From the NCBI GenBank assembly GCA_032595685.2, contig CP159373.1, positions 4,131,821 through 4,195,820 of the forward strand: a stretch of 64,000 nt of DNA, written 5' to 3'. The notes under the pieces were generated by a model that saw only the letters and a program-made list of their open reading frames with translations, was not told the DNA's origin and searched no databases. Positions 1 to 8,838 of the stretch are shown here, one piece after another. The DNA is from Candidatus Electrothrix aestuarii (GTDB taxonomy: Bacteria > Desulfobacterota > Desulfobulbia > Desulfobulbales > Desulfobulbaceae). Numbering within the stretch: the first letter of the stretch is position 1; each line of letters starts with the position of its first letter. The translations under genes were made by a program, and so were the position numbers.

Positions 1-531
1 AAGTTCTTTTGGTATGGGTTTCCTGCTGAACTGGTAAAGATCTTTATTTTTCTGGCTACTTGCCTTTTTCTTTCTATAGCGAGCTACCTTCTTTTTTCTT
101 GGCGTATTGGTTGTATTGGCTTGTTGCGTAACAAGAGCCTCAGCAGTCAAGGCCCGTATCTCTTGCCCTCCCTGGCGGAGAATGCGTCGCTGTTGCCATA
201 AAGTGGATTCAGCGGCCTGGGTTTGAGCCTCGTTGAGTCGGGCTATCGGATCATATTTCCAGAGAAGATCCTTGCCCTCAGAGCAGCTCGTTATGCTTTC
301 AGCAAGAAAATAACGATCCAGTTCCTGGGCAGCGGCCCTGGCCAACTGACTCTTCCCACTTCCCGGTTCTCCTTTGACCAAAAGAGGGCGGCCTGTTGCT
401 AAAGCCATTTCGATGGCAAAGGCTGTCTCTTCATCAAAGATATGAAAACTCTCATCCCAGGATTGGCACCGCTCGAGTTTGATACGCTGCCCAACCCTGA
501 TTTTTTGCGGGCGAGGCTCATTGCTGCTCAT
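1..531 (-). CDS. MoxR-like AAA ATPase, N-terminal part (cut by window edge)
   Basis: Reading the minus strand from an ATG at 531-529 gives 177 codons open to base 1, so the C-terminal part lies outside the window. A Walker A motif GEPGSGKSQ sits at residues 54-62, followed by the 'EGKDLLWKYD' stretch that MoxR-type AAA+ ATPases carry between the P-loop and Walker B. Residues about 145-165 form an unusually lysine/arginine-rich insertion. MoxR proteins act as chaperone-like ATPases, often with a VWA-domain partner; no partner is visible here. The gene is divergent from the LD-carboxypeptidase gene across a 390-bp gap. Seen: P-loop and open frame; family: from pattern; specific function unknown. 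Confidence 0.8.
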   Translation of the reverse strand, partial: MSSNEPRPQKIRVGQRIKLERCQSWDESFHIFDEETAFAIEMALATGRPLLVKGEPGSGKSQLARAAAQELDRYFLAESITSCSEGKDLLWKYDPIARLNEAQTQAAESTLWQQRRILRQGGQEIRALTAEALVTQQANTTNTPRKKKVARYRKKKASSQKNKDLYQFSRKPIPKEL

Positions 532-921
532 AGTTCAGCACACCTTTTTGCTCGTTGCTCAATCATATTTTCTCTCACCTGTTTTCTTCTCATTCATGCT
601 TCAGCTTGATTCTGTTCATGTGCAGTGAAGAATGCATAGAGCATGCCTTTTTCCAGAACAAGCAGAGGGCCATTGCTAAAAATTGTATAATAAATTTGAA
701 AGGATGTCCAAAGATATTTTTAACGTATCCCGCAGAGGATATACTCTATATCTGAGCAAAAGCACAATAAACGGGCATCGAGAGCAATGGATAAAAAGCA
801 TTTTTTTGCTGCATAGACCTATTGCTTGCTTTAGACTATGGTCATTCTCCAACGAGATGATAAGCCCATCAACCTGCGATAGGCTCATAAGAATAAACTA
901 CTAGCAAAATATACAGAGACA
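532..921. other. intergenic region between divergent genes
   Basis: 390 bp separating the divergently transcribed ATPase and carboxypeptidase genes, so promoters of both should lie here. The only motif I see is TATAAT at 686-691 without a convincing -35 at the right distance. Short ORFs on either strand here have no recognisable features. Confidence 0.5.
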
Positions 922-1860
922 ATGCCCCTTCCTCTCCTTCCTCCGCGCCTTGGTCCTGGTGACACAGTAGGCGTTATTTACCCGGCAGGTCCGGTACGCG
1001 ATCAGGCTCGGCTGGAAAAAGGTCTTCAGGTCCTGAGAAATCTCAATCTGCGAGTCCGTCACTACTCCCCTGACCAGAGCGGCCCAGAGTATCTTGCTGC
1101 GGACGATGAACAGCGTCTTAAGGGATTTTACCGACTGTGGAATGACGAAGAGGTTAAGGCGGTTATCGCGGCCAGGGGAGGGTACGGTTGCCTGCGGATT
1201 ATAGGCCGTATGAATCCAGACCTACTGCGCTCCCGCCCTAAATGGCTGATCGGTTTCAGCGATTTAACCGTGCTCCTTAATGGGATTTCCGCAGCAGCTG
1301 GTCTAGTCACCCTGCACGGGCCAATGGTCACTACTCTGGCAAATACTGATCCGCTCTCATTCCAGCGCTTCAGAGAGGCCCTGAGTGGTGAATTCTCTCC
1401 CCTTGCGCCAAGCAGGGATCTGGAAATTCTGCGCTCAGGGAGAGGGCAGGGCAGACTTGCTGGCGGTAACCTGACCACACTCACCCATATGGTCGGCACG
1501 CCTTGGCAACCCGATTTAATGGGAAAAATCCTTTTTCTTGAAGATACTGGAGAGTCTTTGTATAAGCTGGATCGCATGCTGACTCATCTCGCCTGTTGCG
1601 GACTGCTGAATAATCTTGCCGGGTTACTTCTTGGTGTGTTTGATCCAGGCCATTTTGATCGTCTGGAGATTCTTCGTTTAAACGAACAGGTCTGGAATCG
1701 TGCTTTAGAGCTCACCCAGGGAGCTTCTTATCCGATTTGGGGTGGCTTGCCTGTTGGGCATCAACAGGGTAACGTTGTCTTGCCAGTGGGTATGGAAGCT
1801 GTGATGGATGATATCACCGGCACCTTGAGTTTTCTTCCCCGAAGCTGCCAGACAGCTTGA
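922..1860 (+). CDS. ldcA: LD-carboxypeptidase (muramoyltetrapeptide carboxypeptidase, peptidase family S66)
   Basis: A 312-residue cytoplasmic protein of usual S66 length. The family removes the terminal D-Ala from muropeptide tetrapeptides during murein recycling. Visible family landmarks: N-terminal 'PGDTVGVIYPAGPV', the 'ARGGYG' turn at 84-89, nucleophile Ser113 in GFSDLT, Glu207 in LFLEDTGE and His280 in PVGHQQGN, which together form the Ser-Glu-His triad of this family. The following membrane-protein gene overlaps its stop codon (TTGA), so the two are probably translationally coupled. NagZ, another murein-recycling enzyme, is encoded 38 kb away in the same window. Confidence 0.92.
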   Translation: MPLPLLPPRLGPGDTVGVIYPAGPVRDQARLEKGLQVLRNLNLRVRHYSPDQSGPEYLAADDEQRLKGFYRLWNDEEVKAVIAARGGYGCLRIIGRMNPDLLRSRPKWLIGFSDLTVLLNGISAAAGLVTLHGPMVTTLANTDPLSFQRFREALSGEFSPLAPSRDLEILRSGRGQGRLAGGNLTTLTHMVGTPWQPDLMGKILFLEDTGESLYKLDRMLTHLACCGLLNNLAGLLLGVFDPGHFDRLEILRLNEQVWNRALELTQGASYPIWGGLPVGHQQGNVVLPVGMEAVMDDITGTLSFLPRSCQTA

Positions 1861-2522
1861 GAGAAGCCCCGGTGTTTCTTCGTGTGGTCAAAACCATAGG
1901 GTTTCTACTGCTGTTACCTCTGGGCTATGGCCTGACCTTGCTGCCCCTGCTCCTGGTCTGGCCCCATGTCCAGTTTCAATATTTAGTGCCAGCCCTGATA
2001 GCCTGGGCTGCGCTTTATCTTCTTCCTTTTCCTTTTTTTCTCCGTTTTATTCTCCGCCGGGTTTGGTTTTTCAAGGGGAGGGGAGAGCCAGTGTTGCAGG
2101 ATCTGCTGGAGTTCACGCTTTTGGCAGTTAATGATTTCAATAACCCGGTGCAGGTACGAAAAAAAAAGAATAAACTCTGTCTCTGTTGGCGAAGCCATGA
2201 TGCGGACTGGTGCCAGCGGATGTTCTTTGCCGGGATGAGACGCTCCTATGAACTGCACCTGGAATTCTTCCCGGAAACCAGAACCGTTATCATGCGGGAT
2301 AGGGTGCGCCATATCGATTTATCACGCTGTCCCGTAAAAGTACGTTTAGGACTCATGAACTCCACCCGTTTTTATATTCGTATGCGAACAGCCCCTCAGT
2401 GGCGACTTACTTTTTTGGAACAGACAGCTCCTGCTGACTATCTCTTTCATCATCAGGAAATCAAATCTCCTGTTTTTAACACGATTTTGGAAAATGGCTG
2501 GAATATCCGGTTTGATTTGTAG
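1857..2522 (+). CDS. hypothetical protein with two N-terminal membrane helices
   Basis: 221 residues starting at a TTG that overlaps the stop of the preceding gene. The N-terminal 70 residues contain two hydrophobic segments (about 10-34 and 41-65), followed by a basic, soluble C-terminal part of about 150 residues with no motif I recognise. The protein is probably anchored in the inner membrane with the C-terminal part on one side. Overlap with the carboxypeptidase gene suggests coexpression but not a function. The TTG start is chosen because of the overlap; no better internal ATG precedes the first helix. Confidence 0.6.
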   Translation: MREAPVFLRVVKTIGFLLLLPLGYGLTLLPLLLVWPHVQFQYLVPALIAWAALYLLPFPFFLRFILRRVWFFKGRGEPVLQDLLEFTLLAVNDFNNPVQVRKKKNKLCLCWRSHDADWCQRMFFAGMRRSYELHLEFFPETRTVIMRDRVRHIDLSRCPVKVRLGLMNSTRFYIRMRTAPQWRLTFLEQTAPADYLFHHQEIKSPVFNTILENGWNIRFDL

Positions 2523-2637
2523 TGACATTTTTGCTTATTAACAATATGATACTTGCCGCAAACCTTTTACAGCATGCTCTGTCAACGGTGCGGCCGAGGT
2601 GCCCAACCCGCTGTCGCCCATAACTGAAAGGAATTCC

Positions 2638-4443
2638 ATGAAATTGACCCTAAAAAAAACATTGCTCCTCTTTCTGGCGGCTTCGCTGCTTTTTGCCTGT
2701 GACAAGAAGGAAAAGGAAGAGGTGCAGGTAAAAGAGGTAAAAGCAACAAGCGAGCAGTCAAAGCCAGTGACCATGCTTGATGTGGTACCGGCAGATACTT
2801 TTTTCTTTTCCGGCGGTCTGAAGCCAGCTCCCTTACAGAAAGTGCTGCAATGGAGTGATAAAAATCTCAACATGTTACAAGGGATTGATCCTGCAAAAAT
2901 GCTCGCTGTAGCAGAAGATGAGCAACTGGCAGGTCGTCGTATGCTCAGCCAGCTCTGGCTTGATTATTATGCAATGATGCTCTCTCCTGAGACGGAACTG
3001 CCTCAATGGGGTATACCTGAGCAGGCCTTTCTCACGAGCTATACCGTTGGATTGGCCCCGGTTCTGCTTCGGGTGAGCCTAAACGATGTACCGCAATTTA
3101 ACAAAAAAATTGAAGAGCTGGAAACAAAGGCAAAGATCAGTACCCAGGCAGAGACCGTGGGGCAGGCAAACTTTCATCGCTATCCTTTGAAAGAGGCAGA
3201 TCCTTCTGTTGACCTGATCATCGGTGTTGATAACGAAAGAAAACATGCTGTGTTCATGCTGGATATTGGTGTTGACAGTGAGCAGACCATTGCCATTGCT
3301 TTGGGCCAGCAAAAGCCGAAAAAAACACTGGCTGAAACTGGCCGAGTTGAGGCCCTGCAAAAGCAGTATGCTTTGGATTCATCCTTTATTGGTTATCTTG
3401 ATCATCAGCAGATAATTACCGCACTGACGAGCAAAGAAGGAAACAGCATCGCGAAAATGATGCAGACCTTGAGCCCACAGGTACAGCAGGAGGCTTCAGT
3501 CTTTCAAGAATTTCTGGACGAGTTGCAAACAGAGGGCTGTAGAAAAGATTTCGAGAATATTGGCAAAAACTGGCCACAAACAGTATTCGGTTACACTGCA
3601 TTGGCTCTGGAAGCTACGCCTTCTCATATTGATTCCTTACTTGTGATTGAGAATAAGGATCAGGCTCTTCTCAAAGGTTTGCAGTCCATTCGTGGTGTAC
3701 TGCCACAATATGTGCGCAATGCCGGGGAAAGTTCTGCCATTGCAGCAGGAATCGGCCTGAATGTACAGAATATAGCGCCTTTTCTTACAGAACGCTGGAA
3801 TACAATCACTCAGAAAGAATATCATTGCTCTTTCTTTAAAGAGATGCAGGAGGATGCCAAATCTCAGCAACCAGCAGCCTTGGCTATGATGACAGGTATG
3901 GCTCAGGGGGTACAAGGCTTGGCCTTTTCCCTGAGTGCTGTGGAATTGGAGGCAGCTGAGCCAGGCGCAAGCCCTATGCCGAAAAGCATTGATGCCCTCA
4001 TTAGCTTAGCTGTGGAAAATCCCATGAATCTTGTGCAGATGCTCAGGGGCCTTGCTCCCCCGCTTGCCGAGCTGCAATTATCTGCTGATGGAACCCCGGT
4101 TCAGCTTCCGTTGCCCTTACCACTTTCCTTTCCCATTATGGCGGCAGTGAATGGCTCGCATCTGACAGTCTTTGCCGGAGAAAAATCTCAAGCTTTAGCT
4201 GAAGGACTGCGTTCAGAGACCTTGGACAGCTCTCGGGGGCTTATGGCTGCAACATTTGATTATGGTAAGTATTACGGCCTCGTTGGAGATCTTATTGCTC
4301 AGGTGCCAGCAGTTGCAGCGCAACAAAATGATGCCAAAGCTCTCTTAGATGCGATGAAAAACGCAACCATGCGGGTTCAGATGAATATGGATGCAACAGA
4401 GCGCGGCATTGAAATGAAGATGGATATGATGGCGACAGAGTAG
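2638..4443 (+). CDS. large lipoprotein of unknown function
   Basis: The frame is open from 2599, but the start is placed at 2638 because an AAAGGAA Shine-Dalgarno lies just upstream and the product then begins with a clean lipoprotein signal peptide: MKLTLKK, a hydrophobic stretch, and lipobox LFAC with Cys21. Asp follows the Cys, which in enterobacteria favours retention at the inner membrane; whether that rule holds here is uncertain. The 601-residue product has a Lys/Glu-rich linker (22-35), then an alternating alpha/beta domain with no recognised motif and a methionine-rich C-terminus. A Rho-independent terminator follows at 4495-4536. Confidence 0.75.
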   Translation: MKLTLKKTLLLFLAASLLFACDKKEKEEVQVKEVKATSEQSKPVTMLDVVPADTFFFSGGLKPAPLQKVLQWSDKNLNMLQGIDPAKMLAVAEDEQLAGRRMLSQLWLDYYAMMLSPETELPQWGIPEQAFLTSYTVGLAPVLLRVSLNDVPQFNKKIEELETKAKISTQAETVGQANFHRYPLKEADPSVDLIIGVDNERKHAVFMLDIGVDSEQTIAIALGQQKPKKTLAETGRVEALQKQYALDSSFIGYLDHQQIITALTSKEGNSIAKMMQTLSPQVQQEASVFQEFLDELQTEGCRKDFENIGKNWPQTVFGYTALALEATPSHIDSLLVIENKDQALLKGLQSIRGVLPQYVRNAGESSAIAAGIGLNVQNIAPFLTERWNTITQKEYHCSFFKEMQEDAKSQQPAALAMMTGMAQGVQGLAFSLSAVELEAAEPGASPMPKSIDALISLAVENPMNLVQMLRGLAPPLAELQLSADGTPVQLPLPLPLSFPIMAAVNGSHLTVFAGEKSQALAEGLRSETLDSSRGLMAATFDYGKYYGLVGDLIAQVPAVAAQQNDAKALLDAMKNATMRVQMNMDATERGIEMKMDMMATE

Positions 4444-4494
4444 TTTGACCTCATCCACGTTTGTGGATGCTCTCCGGTGATGTTTTTTTCTTAG

Positions 4495-4536
4495 CCGGTT
4501 CTGTGTCGATGAGAACAGAACCGGTTTTGGCTTTTT
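4495..4536 (+). terminator. Rho-independent terminator after the lipoprotein gene
   Basis: A perfect 10-bp stem (CCGGTTCTGT at 4495-4504 pairing with ACAGAACCGG at 4515-4524) is followed by TTTTGGCTTTTT. A second, smaller hairpin (CATCCAC/GTGGATG, 4452-4469) lies just after the stop codon. Confidence 0.85.
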
Positions 4537-4538
4537 AA

Positions 4539-4658
4539 CGTATGATGGTTTCGTAAAAAGTCCAATTTTGGTAAAAATTGCATCGTAACCCTTTGAGTTG
4601 TCGTTAGCGATTTGCGGATTTCCGACTTTTTACCAGACTATCAACGTATGATCAATAA
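4539..4658. repeat. inverted-repeat element, MITE/REP-like
   Basis: An imperfect inverted repeat of about 20 bp bounds this interval: GATGGTTTCGTAAAAAGTC near 4544-4562 and the complement of GACTTTTTACCAGACTATC near 4627-4646, differing at only a few positions. Both ends are flanked by CGTATGAT. There is no coding capacity. It lies between the lipoprotein terminator and gdhA. Confidence 0.5.
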
Positions 4659-4720
4659 AAGGCCCCTCTATCTGTAGAGGTGATTGAGATGGGGCGCTTG
4701 TAACGAAATAAATATTTTCA

Positions 4721-6070
4721 ATGGAAAATCTCCCTGCCCATATTATTCAGCGTGATCCTGACCAGAAAGAATTCCTTCAGGCTGTTTCTGAACTGCTGGT
4801 AACCGTCAAACCTGTATTGGACCGTAACCCGGAATACCGCAGTCAGGCAATTATCGAACGCATCACCGAGCCGGAACGTGCAATTATCTTCCGGGTGCCG
4901 TGGATGGACGATCAAGGTAGGGTGCAGGTAAACCGGGGCTTTCGGGTCGAGATGAATTCCGCCATTGGTCCCTATAAAGGAGGCTTGCGTTTTCATCCCT
5001 CAGTCACCTTATCAATTATTAAATTTCTCGCCTTTGAACAAGTATTTAAAAACAGCCTCACCACCTTGCAAATGGGAGGAGGGAAGGGCGGAGCAGATTT
5101 TGACCCCAAGGGACGCTCCGACGCCGAGGTCATGCGTTTTTGCCAGGCCTTTATGACGGAGTTAGCACGTCATATCGGGCCGAATACCGATGTTCCGGCC
5201 GGAGATATCGGTGTAGGTGCTCGTGAAATTGGGTATCTCTTTGGTATGTATAAAAAGATTCGTAATGAGTTTACAGGGGTACTCACCGGAAAAGGCCTGA
5301 ATTGGGGCGGCAGCCTGATTCGTCCCCAAGCGACCGGCTATGGTGTGGTCTATTTCACCGCTGAAATGCTGGCAGAGAGTGGAACCTCCTTGGAAGGCAA
5401 AGCTTGTCTGGTCTCGGGTTCAGGTAATGTGGCGCAATATACTGCGGAAAAAATCCTCCAACTGGGGGGAAAGGTGCTAACCCTGTCCGATTCCTCGGGA
5501 TATATTTATGATGAAGAGGGGATTGATGCGGAGAAACTTCAGCATATCATGCAGCTGAAGAATATTCGCCGGGCGCGTATCCGTGAGTATTGTGAAAAAT
5601 ATCCGCAGGCTGTCTATACTGAGGTTAATCCAGAGCTTGATTATAACCCGCTTTGGAATCATAAGGCAGATTGCGCCATGCCCTGCGCAACACAGAATGA
5701 GATAAATGAGCAGGATGCCCGCAACCTCCTGGGAAACGGGGTATTGCTTGTCTGTGAAGGAGCGAATATGCCCAGTACTCCCGAGGCTATTGATATCTTT
5801 CTTGAACACAAGATATTGTACGGTCCGGGCAAGGCCGCCAATGCCGGTGGAGTCGCGGTTTCCGGTCTGGAAATGTCACAGAACTCTATGCGGCTTGCCT
5901 GGCCTGAGGAGGAAGTGGATACCCATTTGCGCAGAATCATGAAATCTATCCACACAACCTGTCTGGACGCTGCCAATGAGTACGAGTTACCGAAAAATTA
6001 CCTGGCTGGAGCCAATATTGCAGGCTTTGTCAAGGTGGTGAATGCAATGCTTGACCAGGGATTGGTCTGA
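4721..6070 (+). CDS. gdhA: NADP-type glutamate dehydrogenase
   Basis: 449 residues, the usual length of hexameric class I glutamate dehydrogenases, which interconvert 2-oxoglutarate plus ammonium and glutamate in the cytoplasm. Family landmarks: PYKGGLRFHPSV (84-95), GGGKGGADFDPKG (119-131, with the catalytic Lys122), the 'VPAGDIGVG' loop, and a dinucleotide-binding 'VSGSGNVAQYTAEK' about residue 233. The close match to the GdhA-type K-rich loop favours NADPH and biosynthesis, but cofactor choice is inferred. The ATG at 4721 is the first in frame; upstream are a terminator and an inverted-repeat element, so it probably has its own promoter. Confidence 0.95.
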   Translation: MENLPAHIIQRDPDQKEFLQAVSELLVTVKPVLDRNPEYRSQAIIERITEPERAIIFRVPWMDDQGRVQVNRGFRVEMNSAIGPYKGGLRFHPSVTLSIIKFLAFEQVFKNSLTTLQMGGGKGGADFDPKGRSDAEVMRFCQAFMTELARHIGPNTDVPAGDIGVGAREIGYLFGMYKKIRNEFTGVLTGKGLNWGGSLIRPQATGYGVVYFTAEMLAESGTSLEGKACLVSGSGNVAQYTAEKILQLGGKVLTLSDSSGYIYDEEGIDAEKLQHIMQLKNIRRARIREYCEKYPQAVYTEVNPELDYNPLWNHKADCAMPCATQNEINEQDARNLLGNGVLLVCEGANMPSTPEAIDIFLEHKILYGPGKAANAGGVAVSGLEMSQNSMRLAWPEEEVDTHLRRIMKSIHTTCLDAANEYELPKNYLAGANIAGFVKVVNAMLDQGLV

Positions 6071-6115
6071 GATCAAAAACATATAATATGCCTGGAAGAA
6101 AGGGCGTTTGAAGTA

Positions 6116-6850
6116 ATGACAGTAAATGAGTTAAGACAGCATAATGATGAGAATCTCAAGAAAAAGCTAGATCAGTATTTTGTTGATATAACATCAGAAT
6201 GCCCATATGGCATGCCGCACCATGCTGTGTATCATCAGGCTTTTTTTGGTTCTTTACCAGATGCTACGATGGATTTTTTCTTCCGTAATGGTTACCGACG
6301 AAACGGGAATTGCATGTATTCCATGCGATGCCCAAGCTGTCAGGAATGTGTGCCCATCCGTTTATTGCCGAAAAATTTCTCTAAAAATAGAAACCAAAAG
6401 CGGGTATGGGCAAGAAATCGTGATGTCAGCGTGGGCTTGGCGCCTTTAACCATGTCAGCAGAAAATCTTTCCTTATTAGATCGTTTCCTGAAAAAACGTT
6501 TTCCCGATGGGCGAGCCAATGCAGAAAGTTATTACAGCGGTTTTTTTATAACCTCAATGACCAAGTGTTTTGAGATCCGCTATCGAGTGGCTGAGGAACT
6601 ATTAGGAGTAGCCATTGTTGATTGTTCTGATGATTGGTTGAATGCTGTGTATTTTTATTTTGATCCTGATCAAGGTGACCGTAGTCCAGGAACGCTGAAT
6701 ATTTTGTATCTCATAGAGTTCTGTCTGCGCCATAAAATTCAGCATCTTTACCTGGGCTACTGGATCAATAAGGTTAAAGGGATGCAGTATAAAACAGCAT
6801 TTAAGCCGCATGAATTATTTATTGCTGATGAATGGAAGGTATCTGAATGA
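6116..6850 (+). CDS. bpt: leucyl/arginyl-tRNA--protein transferase family (Bpt-type)
   Basis: 244 residues matching the bacterial Bpt/Ate family, which transfers an amino acid (Leu for Bpt) from charged tRNA onto N-terminal Asp/Glu of proteins and so feeds the N-degron pathway. Seen: an N-terminal cysteine set (ECPYG, then MRCPSCQECVPIR), the 'FRRNGYRRNGN'-like segment, 'RFPDGRANAESYYSGF', and the C-terminal 'LGYWINKVKGMQYKTAFKP' that is highly diagnostic. The ATG at 6116 follows a purine-rich stretch 15-25 bp upstream. Bpt versus another aminoacyl specificity is inferred from the family, not proven. Confidence 0.9.
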   Translation: MTVNELRQHNDENLKKKLDQYFVDITSECPYGMPHHAVYHQAFFGSLPDATMDFFFRNGYRRNGNCMYSMRCPSCQECVPIRLLPKNFSKNRNQKRVWARNRDVSVGLAPLTMSAENLSLLDRFLKKRFPDGRANAESYYSGFFITSMTKCFEIRYRVAEELLGVAIVDCSDDWLNAVYFYFDPDQGDRSPGTLNILYLIEFCLRHKIQHLYLGYWINKVKGMQYKTAFKPHELFIADEWKVSE

Positions 6851-6999
6851 CTATGAAAATTTTACGGCCGCAATAATATATACAACAATAACAATATGTT
6901 ATATATATGGTAATGTACAAATTTAACATAATATATATTATGCGACATTATATATATTCATTCAAAAACAGGCGAATTATACCATAAACCTCAAATCCC
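6851..6999. other. AT-rich intergenic region with perfect palindrome
   Basis: A very AT-rich spacer built of TATATA runs. It contains the perfect 16-bp palindrome CATAATATATATTATG at 6927-6942. It could be a regulator site or simply the intrinsically bent upstream region of the glycosyltransferase gene; no clear -35/-10 pair can be chosen. Confidence 0.4.
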
Positions 7000-8106
7000 A
7001 TGCCCTCCTGCATTCTCACCTGCTATTATCGTCCCAAACCCGGCGGATTTTGCAAACGCCTCTTTCGCGCAACTGAGGCCTTGCTTACCCGTGGCCATTC
7101 GGTTCATTACCTGGCCGTTGTTCCTTTTCCTATTGAACACCCCAATTGCCACTTTCACCGCTTTCCCTGGCCTGCTGATAAAACTTCTGGCTATCTTTTC
7201 TGGGCTGTCTTTCATCTGCTTTCCCCTCTCCTACTCCTCTATCTCTCTTTTAGGTATCGAATTGAGCGTCTATTTGCTTTTGGGTATACATATTCGCTCT
7301 TATTACAGCCAATTCGCTTGATAAAAAATGTTCCTTTAGTGCTCTTTTTACGAGGAGATACTCTTGAGAAACACCGGGTAACGAAAAAAAACGATCTGCT
7401 CATTAAGCTGGAATTTTTTCTTGAAGGAGCCGGAATAATCGGTACTGAAATGTTCGGAGTGTCAGAGTCCTTGACAAAAAAAATTACTGAACGCCATAAC
7501 TTTTTCCGAGCTAGAAAGACTGGAGTTATACGAAATGATATCCCCGTGCATGTTGAAAAAAAATCAGAAAAATGCACATATAACCTTCTTAGAGCTTCAT
7601 GCGTCGGTGTGCTTGAAGTTGGAAAAAATCAGCTCTTTCTTCTGAAAATATTTGAACATATACAGGCCGAGCAGATGCAACTTTTCCTCTACGGCACAGG
7701 ACTTGACGAGGTACTTCTGCAAGATTTCGTTAAGAAAGGAAATCTTGCCAATAAAATCATTTTCAAAGGCTGGGTACAAGCTGAGCAAATCTGGCCGGAG
7801 ACCGACCTCTTACTCATGCCCTCACTACATGAGGGAGCACCCAATGCGGTGTTGGAGGCCCTTGCAAGCGGCACACCGGTTCTTGCCAGTGATATCCCCG
7901 AACATCGGGAAATCTTGCCCCCTATCTGTCTGCTCCCCCTGACCGATGAAAAGACCTGGATAAACAAAATCCATGAAATTGCTGAAGATCCTGAGGAAGA
8001 ACTGCATCAGCTTATTGCTGCCCAAGAGTTGACAAGCGAACATTTACGATTTGATTGGGATGAGAAAATTGTGAGGTGTATTCTGGGTACAGTGCCTACT
8101 TACTAA
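7000..8106 (+). CDS. glycosyltransferase family 4-like
   Basis: 368 residues with a GT-B architecture. The N-terminal half contains the 'RPKPGGFCKRLFRATEALLTRGH' type of acceptor-domain start. The C-terminal donor-nucleotide domain has GVLEVGKNQ (about 202-210), 'FKGW' at about 254, and the diagnostic LMPSLHEGAPNAVLEALASGTPVLAS segment (about 273-300) with the E-x7-E motif of GT4 enzymes. It transfers a sugar from a nucleotide-sugar donor; acceptor unknown. There is no obvious operon partner, and immediately downstream is a degraded region full of insertion sequences, so former neighbours may have been lost. Confidence 0.85.
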   Translation: MPSCILTCYYRPKPGGFCKRLFRATEALLTRGHSVHYLAVVPFPIEHPNCHFHRFPWPADKTSGYLFWAVFHLLSPLLLLYLSFRYRIERLFAFGYTYSLLLQPIRLIKNVPLVLFLRGDTLEKHRVTKKNDLLIKLEFFLEGAGIIGTEMFGVSESLTKKITERHNFFRARKTGVIRNDIPVHVEKKSEKCTYNLLRASCVGVLEVGKNQLFLLKIFEHIQAEQMQLFLYGTGLDEVLLQDFVKKGNLANKIIFKGWVQAEQIWPETDLLLMPSLHEGAPNAVLEALASGTPVLASDIPEHREILPPICLLPLTDEKTWINKIHEIAEDPEEELHQLIAAQELTSEHLRFDWDEKIVRCILGTVPTY

Positions 8107-8124
8107 AATGCAGGAACCTCCCTG

Positions 8125-8250
8125 ATGTTTCTCGGCTTTCAGCTTGATGATTGGAGCTTCCGCATGCTCTTTCGTCTGATTATGAGTCTGGAGGGAGGGG
8201 CCCGAAGAAAGCGACTTGCCCATGCAGCTGTACAAATTCAGCAATTATAA
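8125..8250 (+). pseudogene. remnant resembling the C-terminus of a SIR2-family protein
   Basis: A 41-codon reading frame begins FLGFQLDDWSFRMLF and continues with LEGGARRKRLAHAAVQ. This resembles the 'hLFLGYSLxDWxFRVL' segment that ends the NAD-hydrolase domain of SIR2-like proteins common in antiphage systems. The rest of such a gene is absent: upstream is the glycosyltransferase, downstream an insertion-sequence pile-up. Seen: the short peptide; family link is pattern memory and would need a profile search. It could be a chance match. Confidence 0.35.
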
Positions 8251-8327
8251 ATTTGACAACGTACTATTTTATTTAACGAATATGTGTTATTGAAAGGCAT
8301 GATCAATATCACACGAGTCCTCTGCTT

Positions 8328-8610
8328 ATGCCTTCAAATACCAAAGAATTAACATTCGATACGTTTGTCAATCAGATCCATAGCATATTTGATGAACTCC
8401 CGGATTACCGGAAATTCAGCCCAAACCTCACATATTCAATGAAGGATGCGGCGTTAGGTGCGTTTTCCATGTTTTTCAACCAATCCCCATCATTCTTATC
8501 TTATCAGCGGGCAATGCAGCAGGCTCACGGGCATAATAATGCTCAAAGTTTGTTCGGAATAACACAAATCATGTCGGATAATCAGACCCGTAATCTTCTT
8601 GACACCCTTA
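8328..8610 (+). pseudogene. transposase-like N-terminal fragment, interrupted by the IS5-family element
   Basis: About 94 codons resembling the N-terminus of ISNCY-type transposases (DELPDYR near residue 20, YSMKDAALGAFSMFF, then 'DNQTRNLLD'). It is cut at 8610 by the IS5-family element. Removing that element and one copy of the TTA duplication joins this frame exactly in phase to 13827-13900, giving a 118-codon ORF ending EDISKHLK. A full transposase would be much longer, so the target was probably already a rearranged remnant. Confidence 0.5.
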
Positions 8611-8706
8611 GAGCCTGTTTAAAAACTTTTTGAGACTTTACTGCTGAAGCAGTTTCATAGCATAATTTTCTTTTCAGCCATATCAAACAGCGAAAGGAAA
8701 AACAAC

Positions 8707-8838
8707 ATGGAACGAGCTAGCTACAGTACAGATCTCACTGATATACAATTTGAAATTATTAATAAATTTCTCCCCTCTCCTTCAAAAACCGGCAGGCCAA
8801 GATCTTATGCTCTCAGAGAGATTCTCAACGCAATTTTT
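8707..8838 (+). pseudogene. IS5-family transposase, N-terminal half (split)
   Basis: ATG at 8707 starts MERASYSTDLTDIQFEII and runs to 'LREILNAIF' at 8838, where the first IS91-type unit interrupts it. This is the usual N-terminus of IS5-type transposases (DUF4096-like). The natural continuation '[18 protein letters not shown]' reappears at 11510 after both IS91 units. Confidence 0.85.

Noticed and set aside
555-904. Small ORFs upstream of the carboxypeptidase gene on both strands
   Set aside because: No ribosome binding sites or homologous patterns, and they overlap one another.
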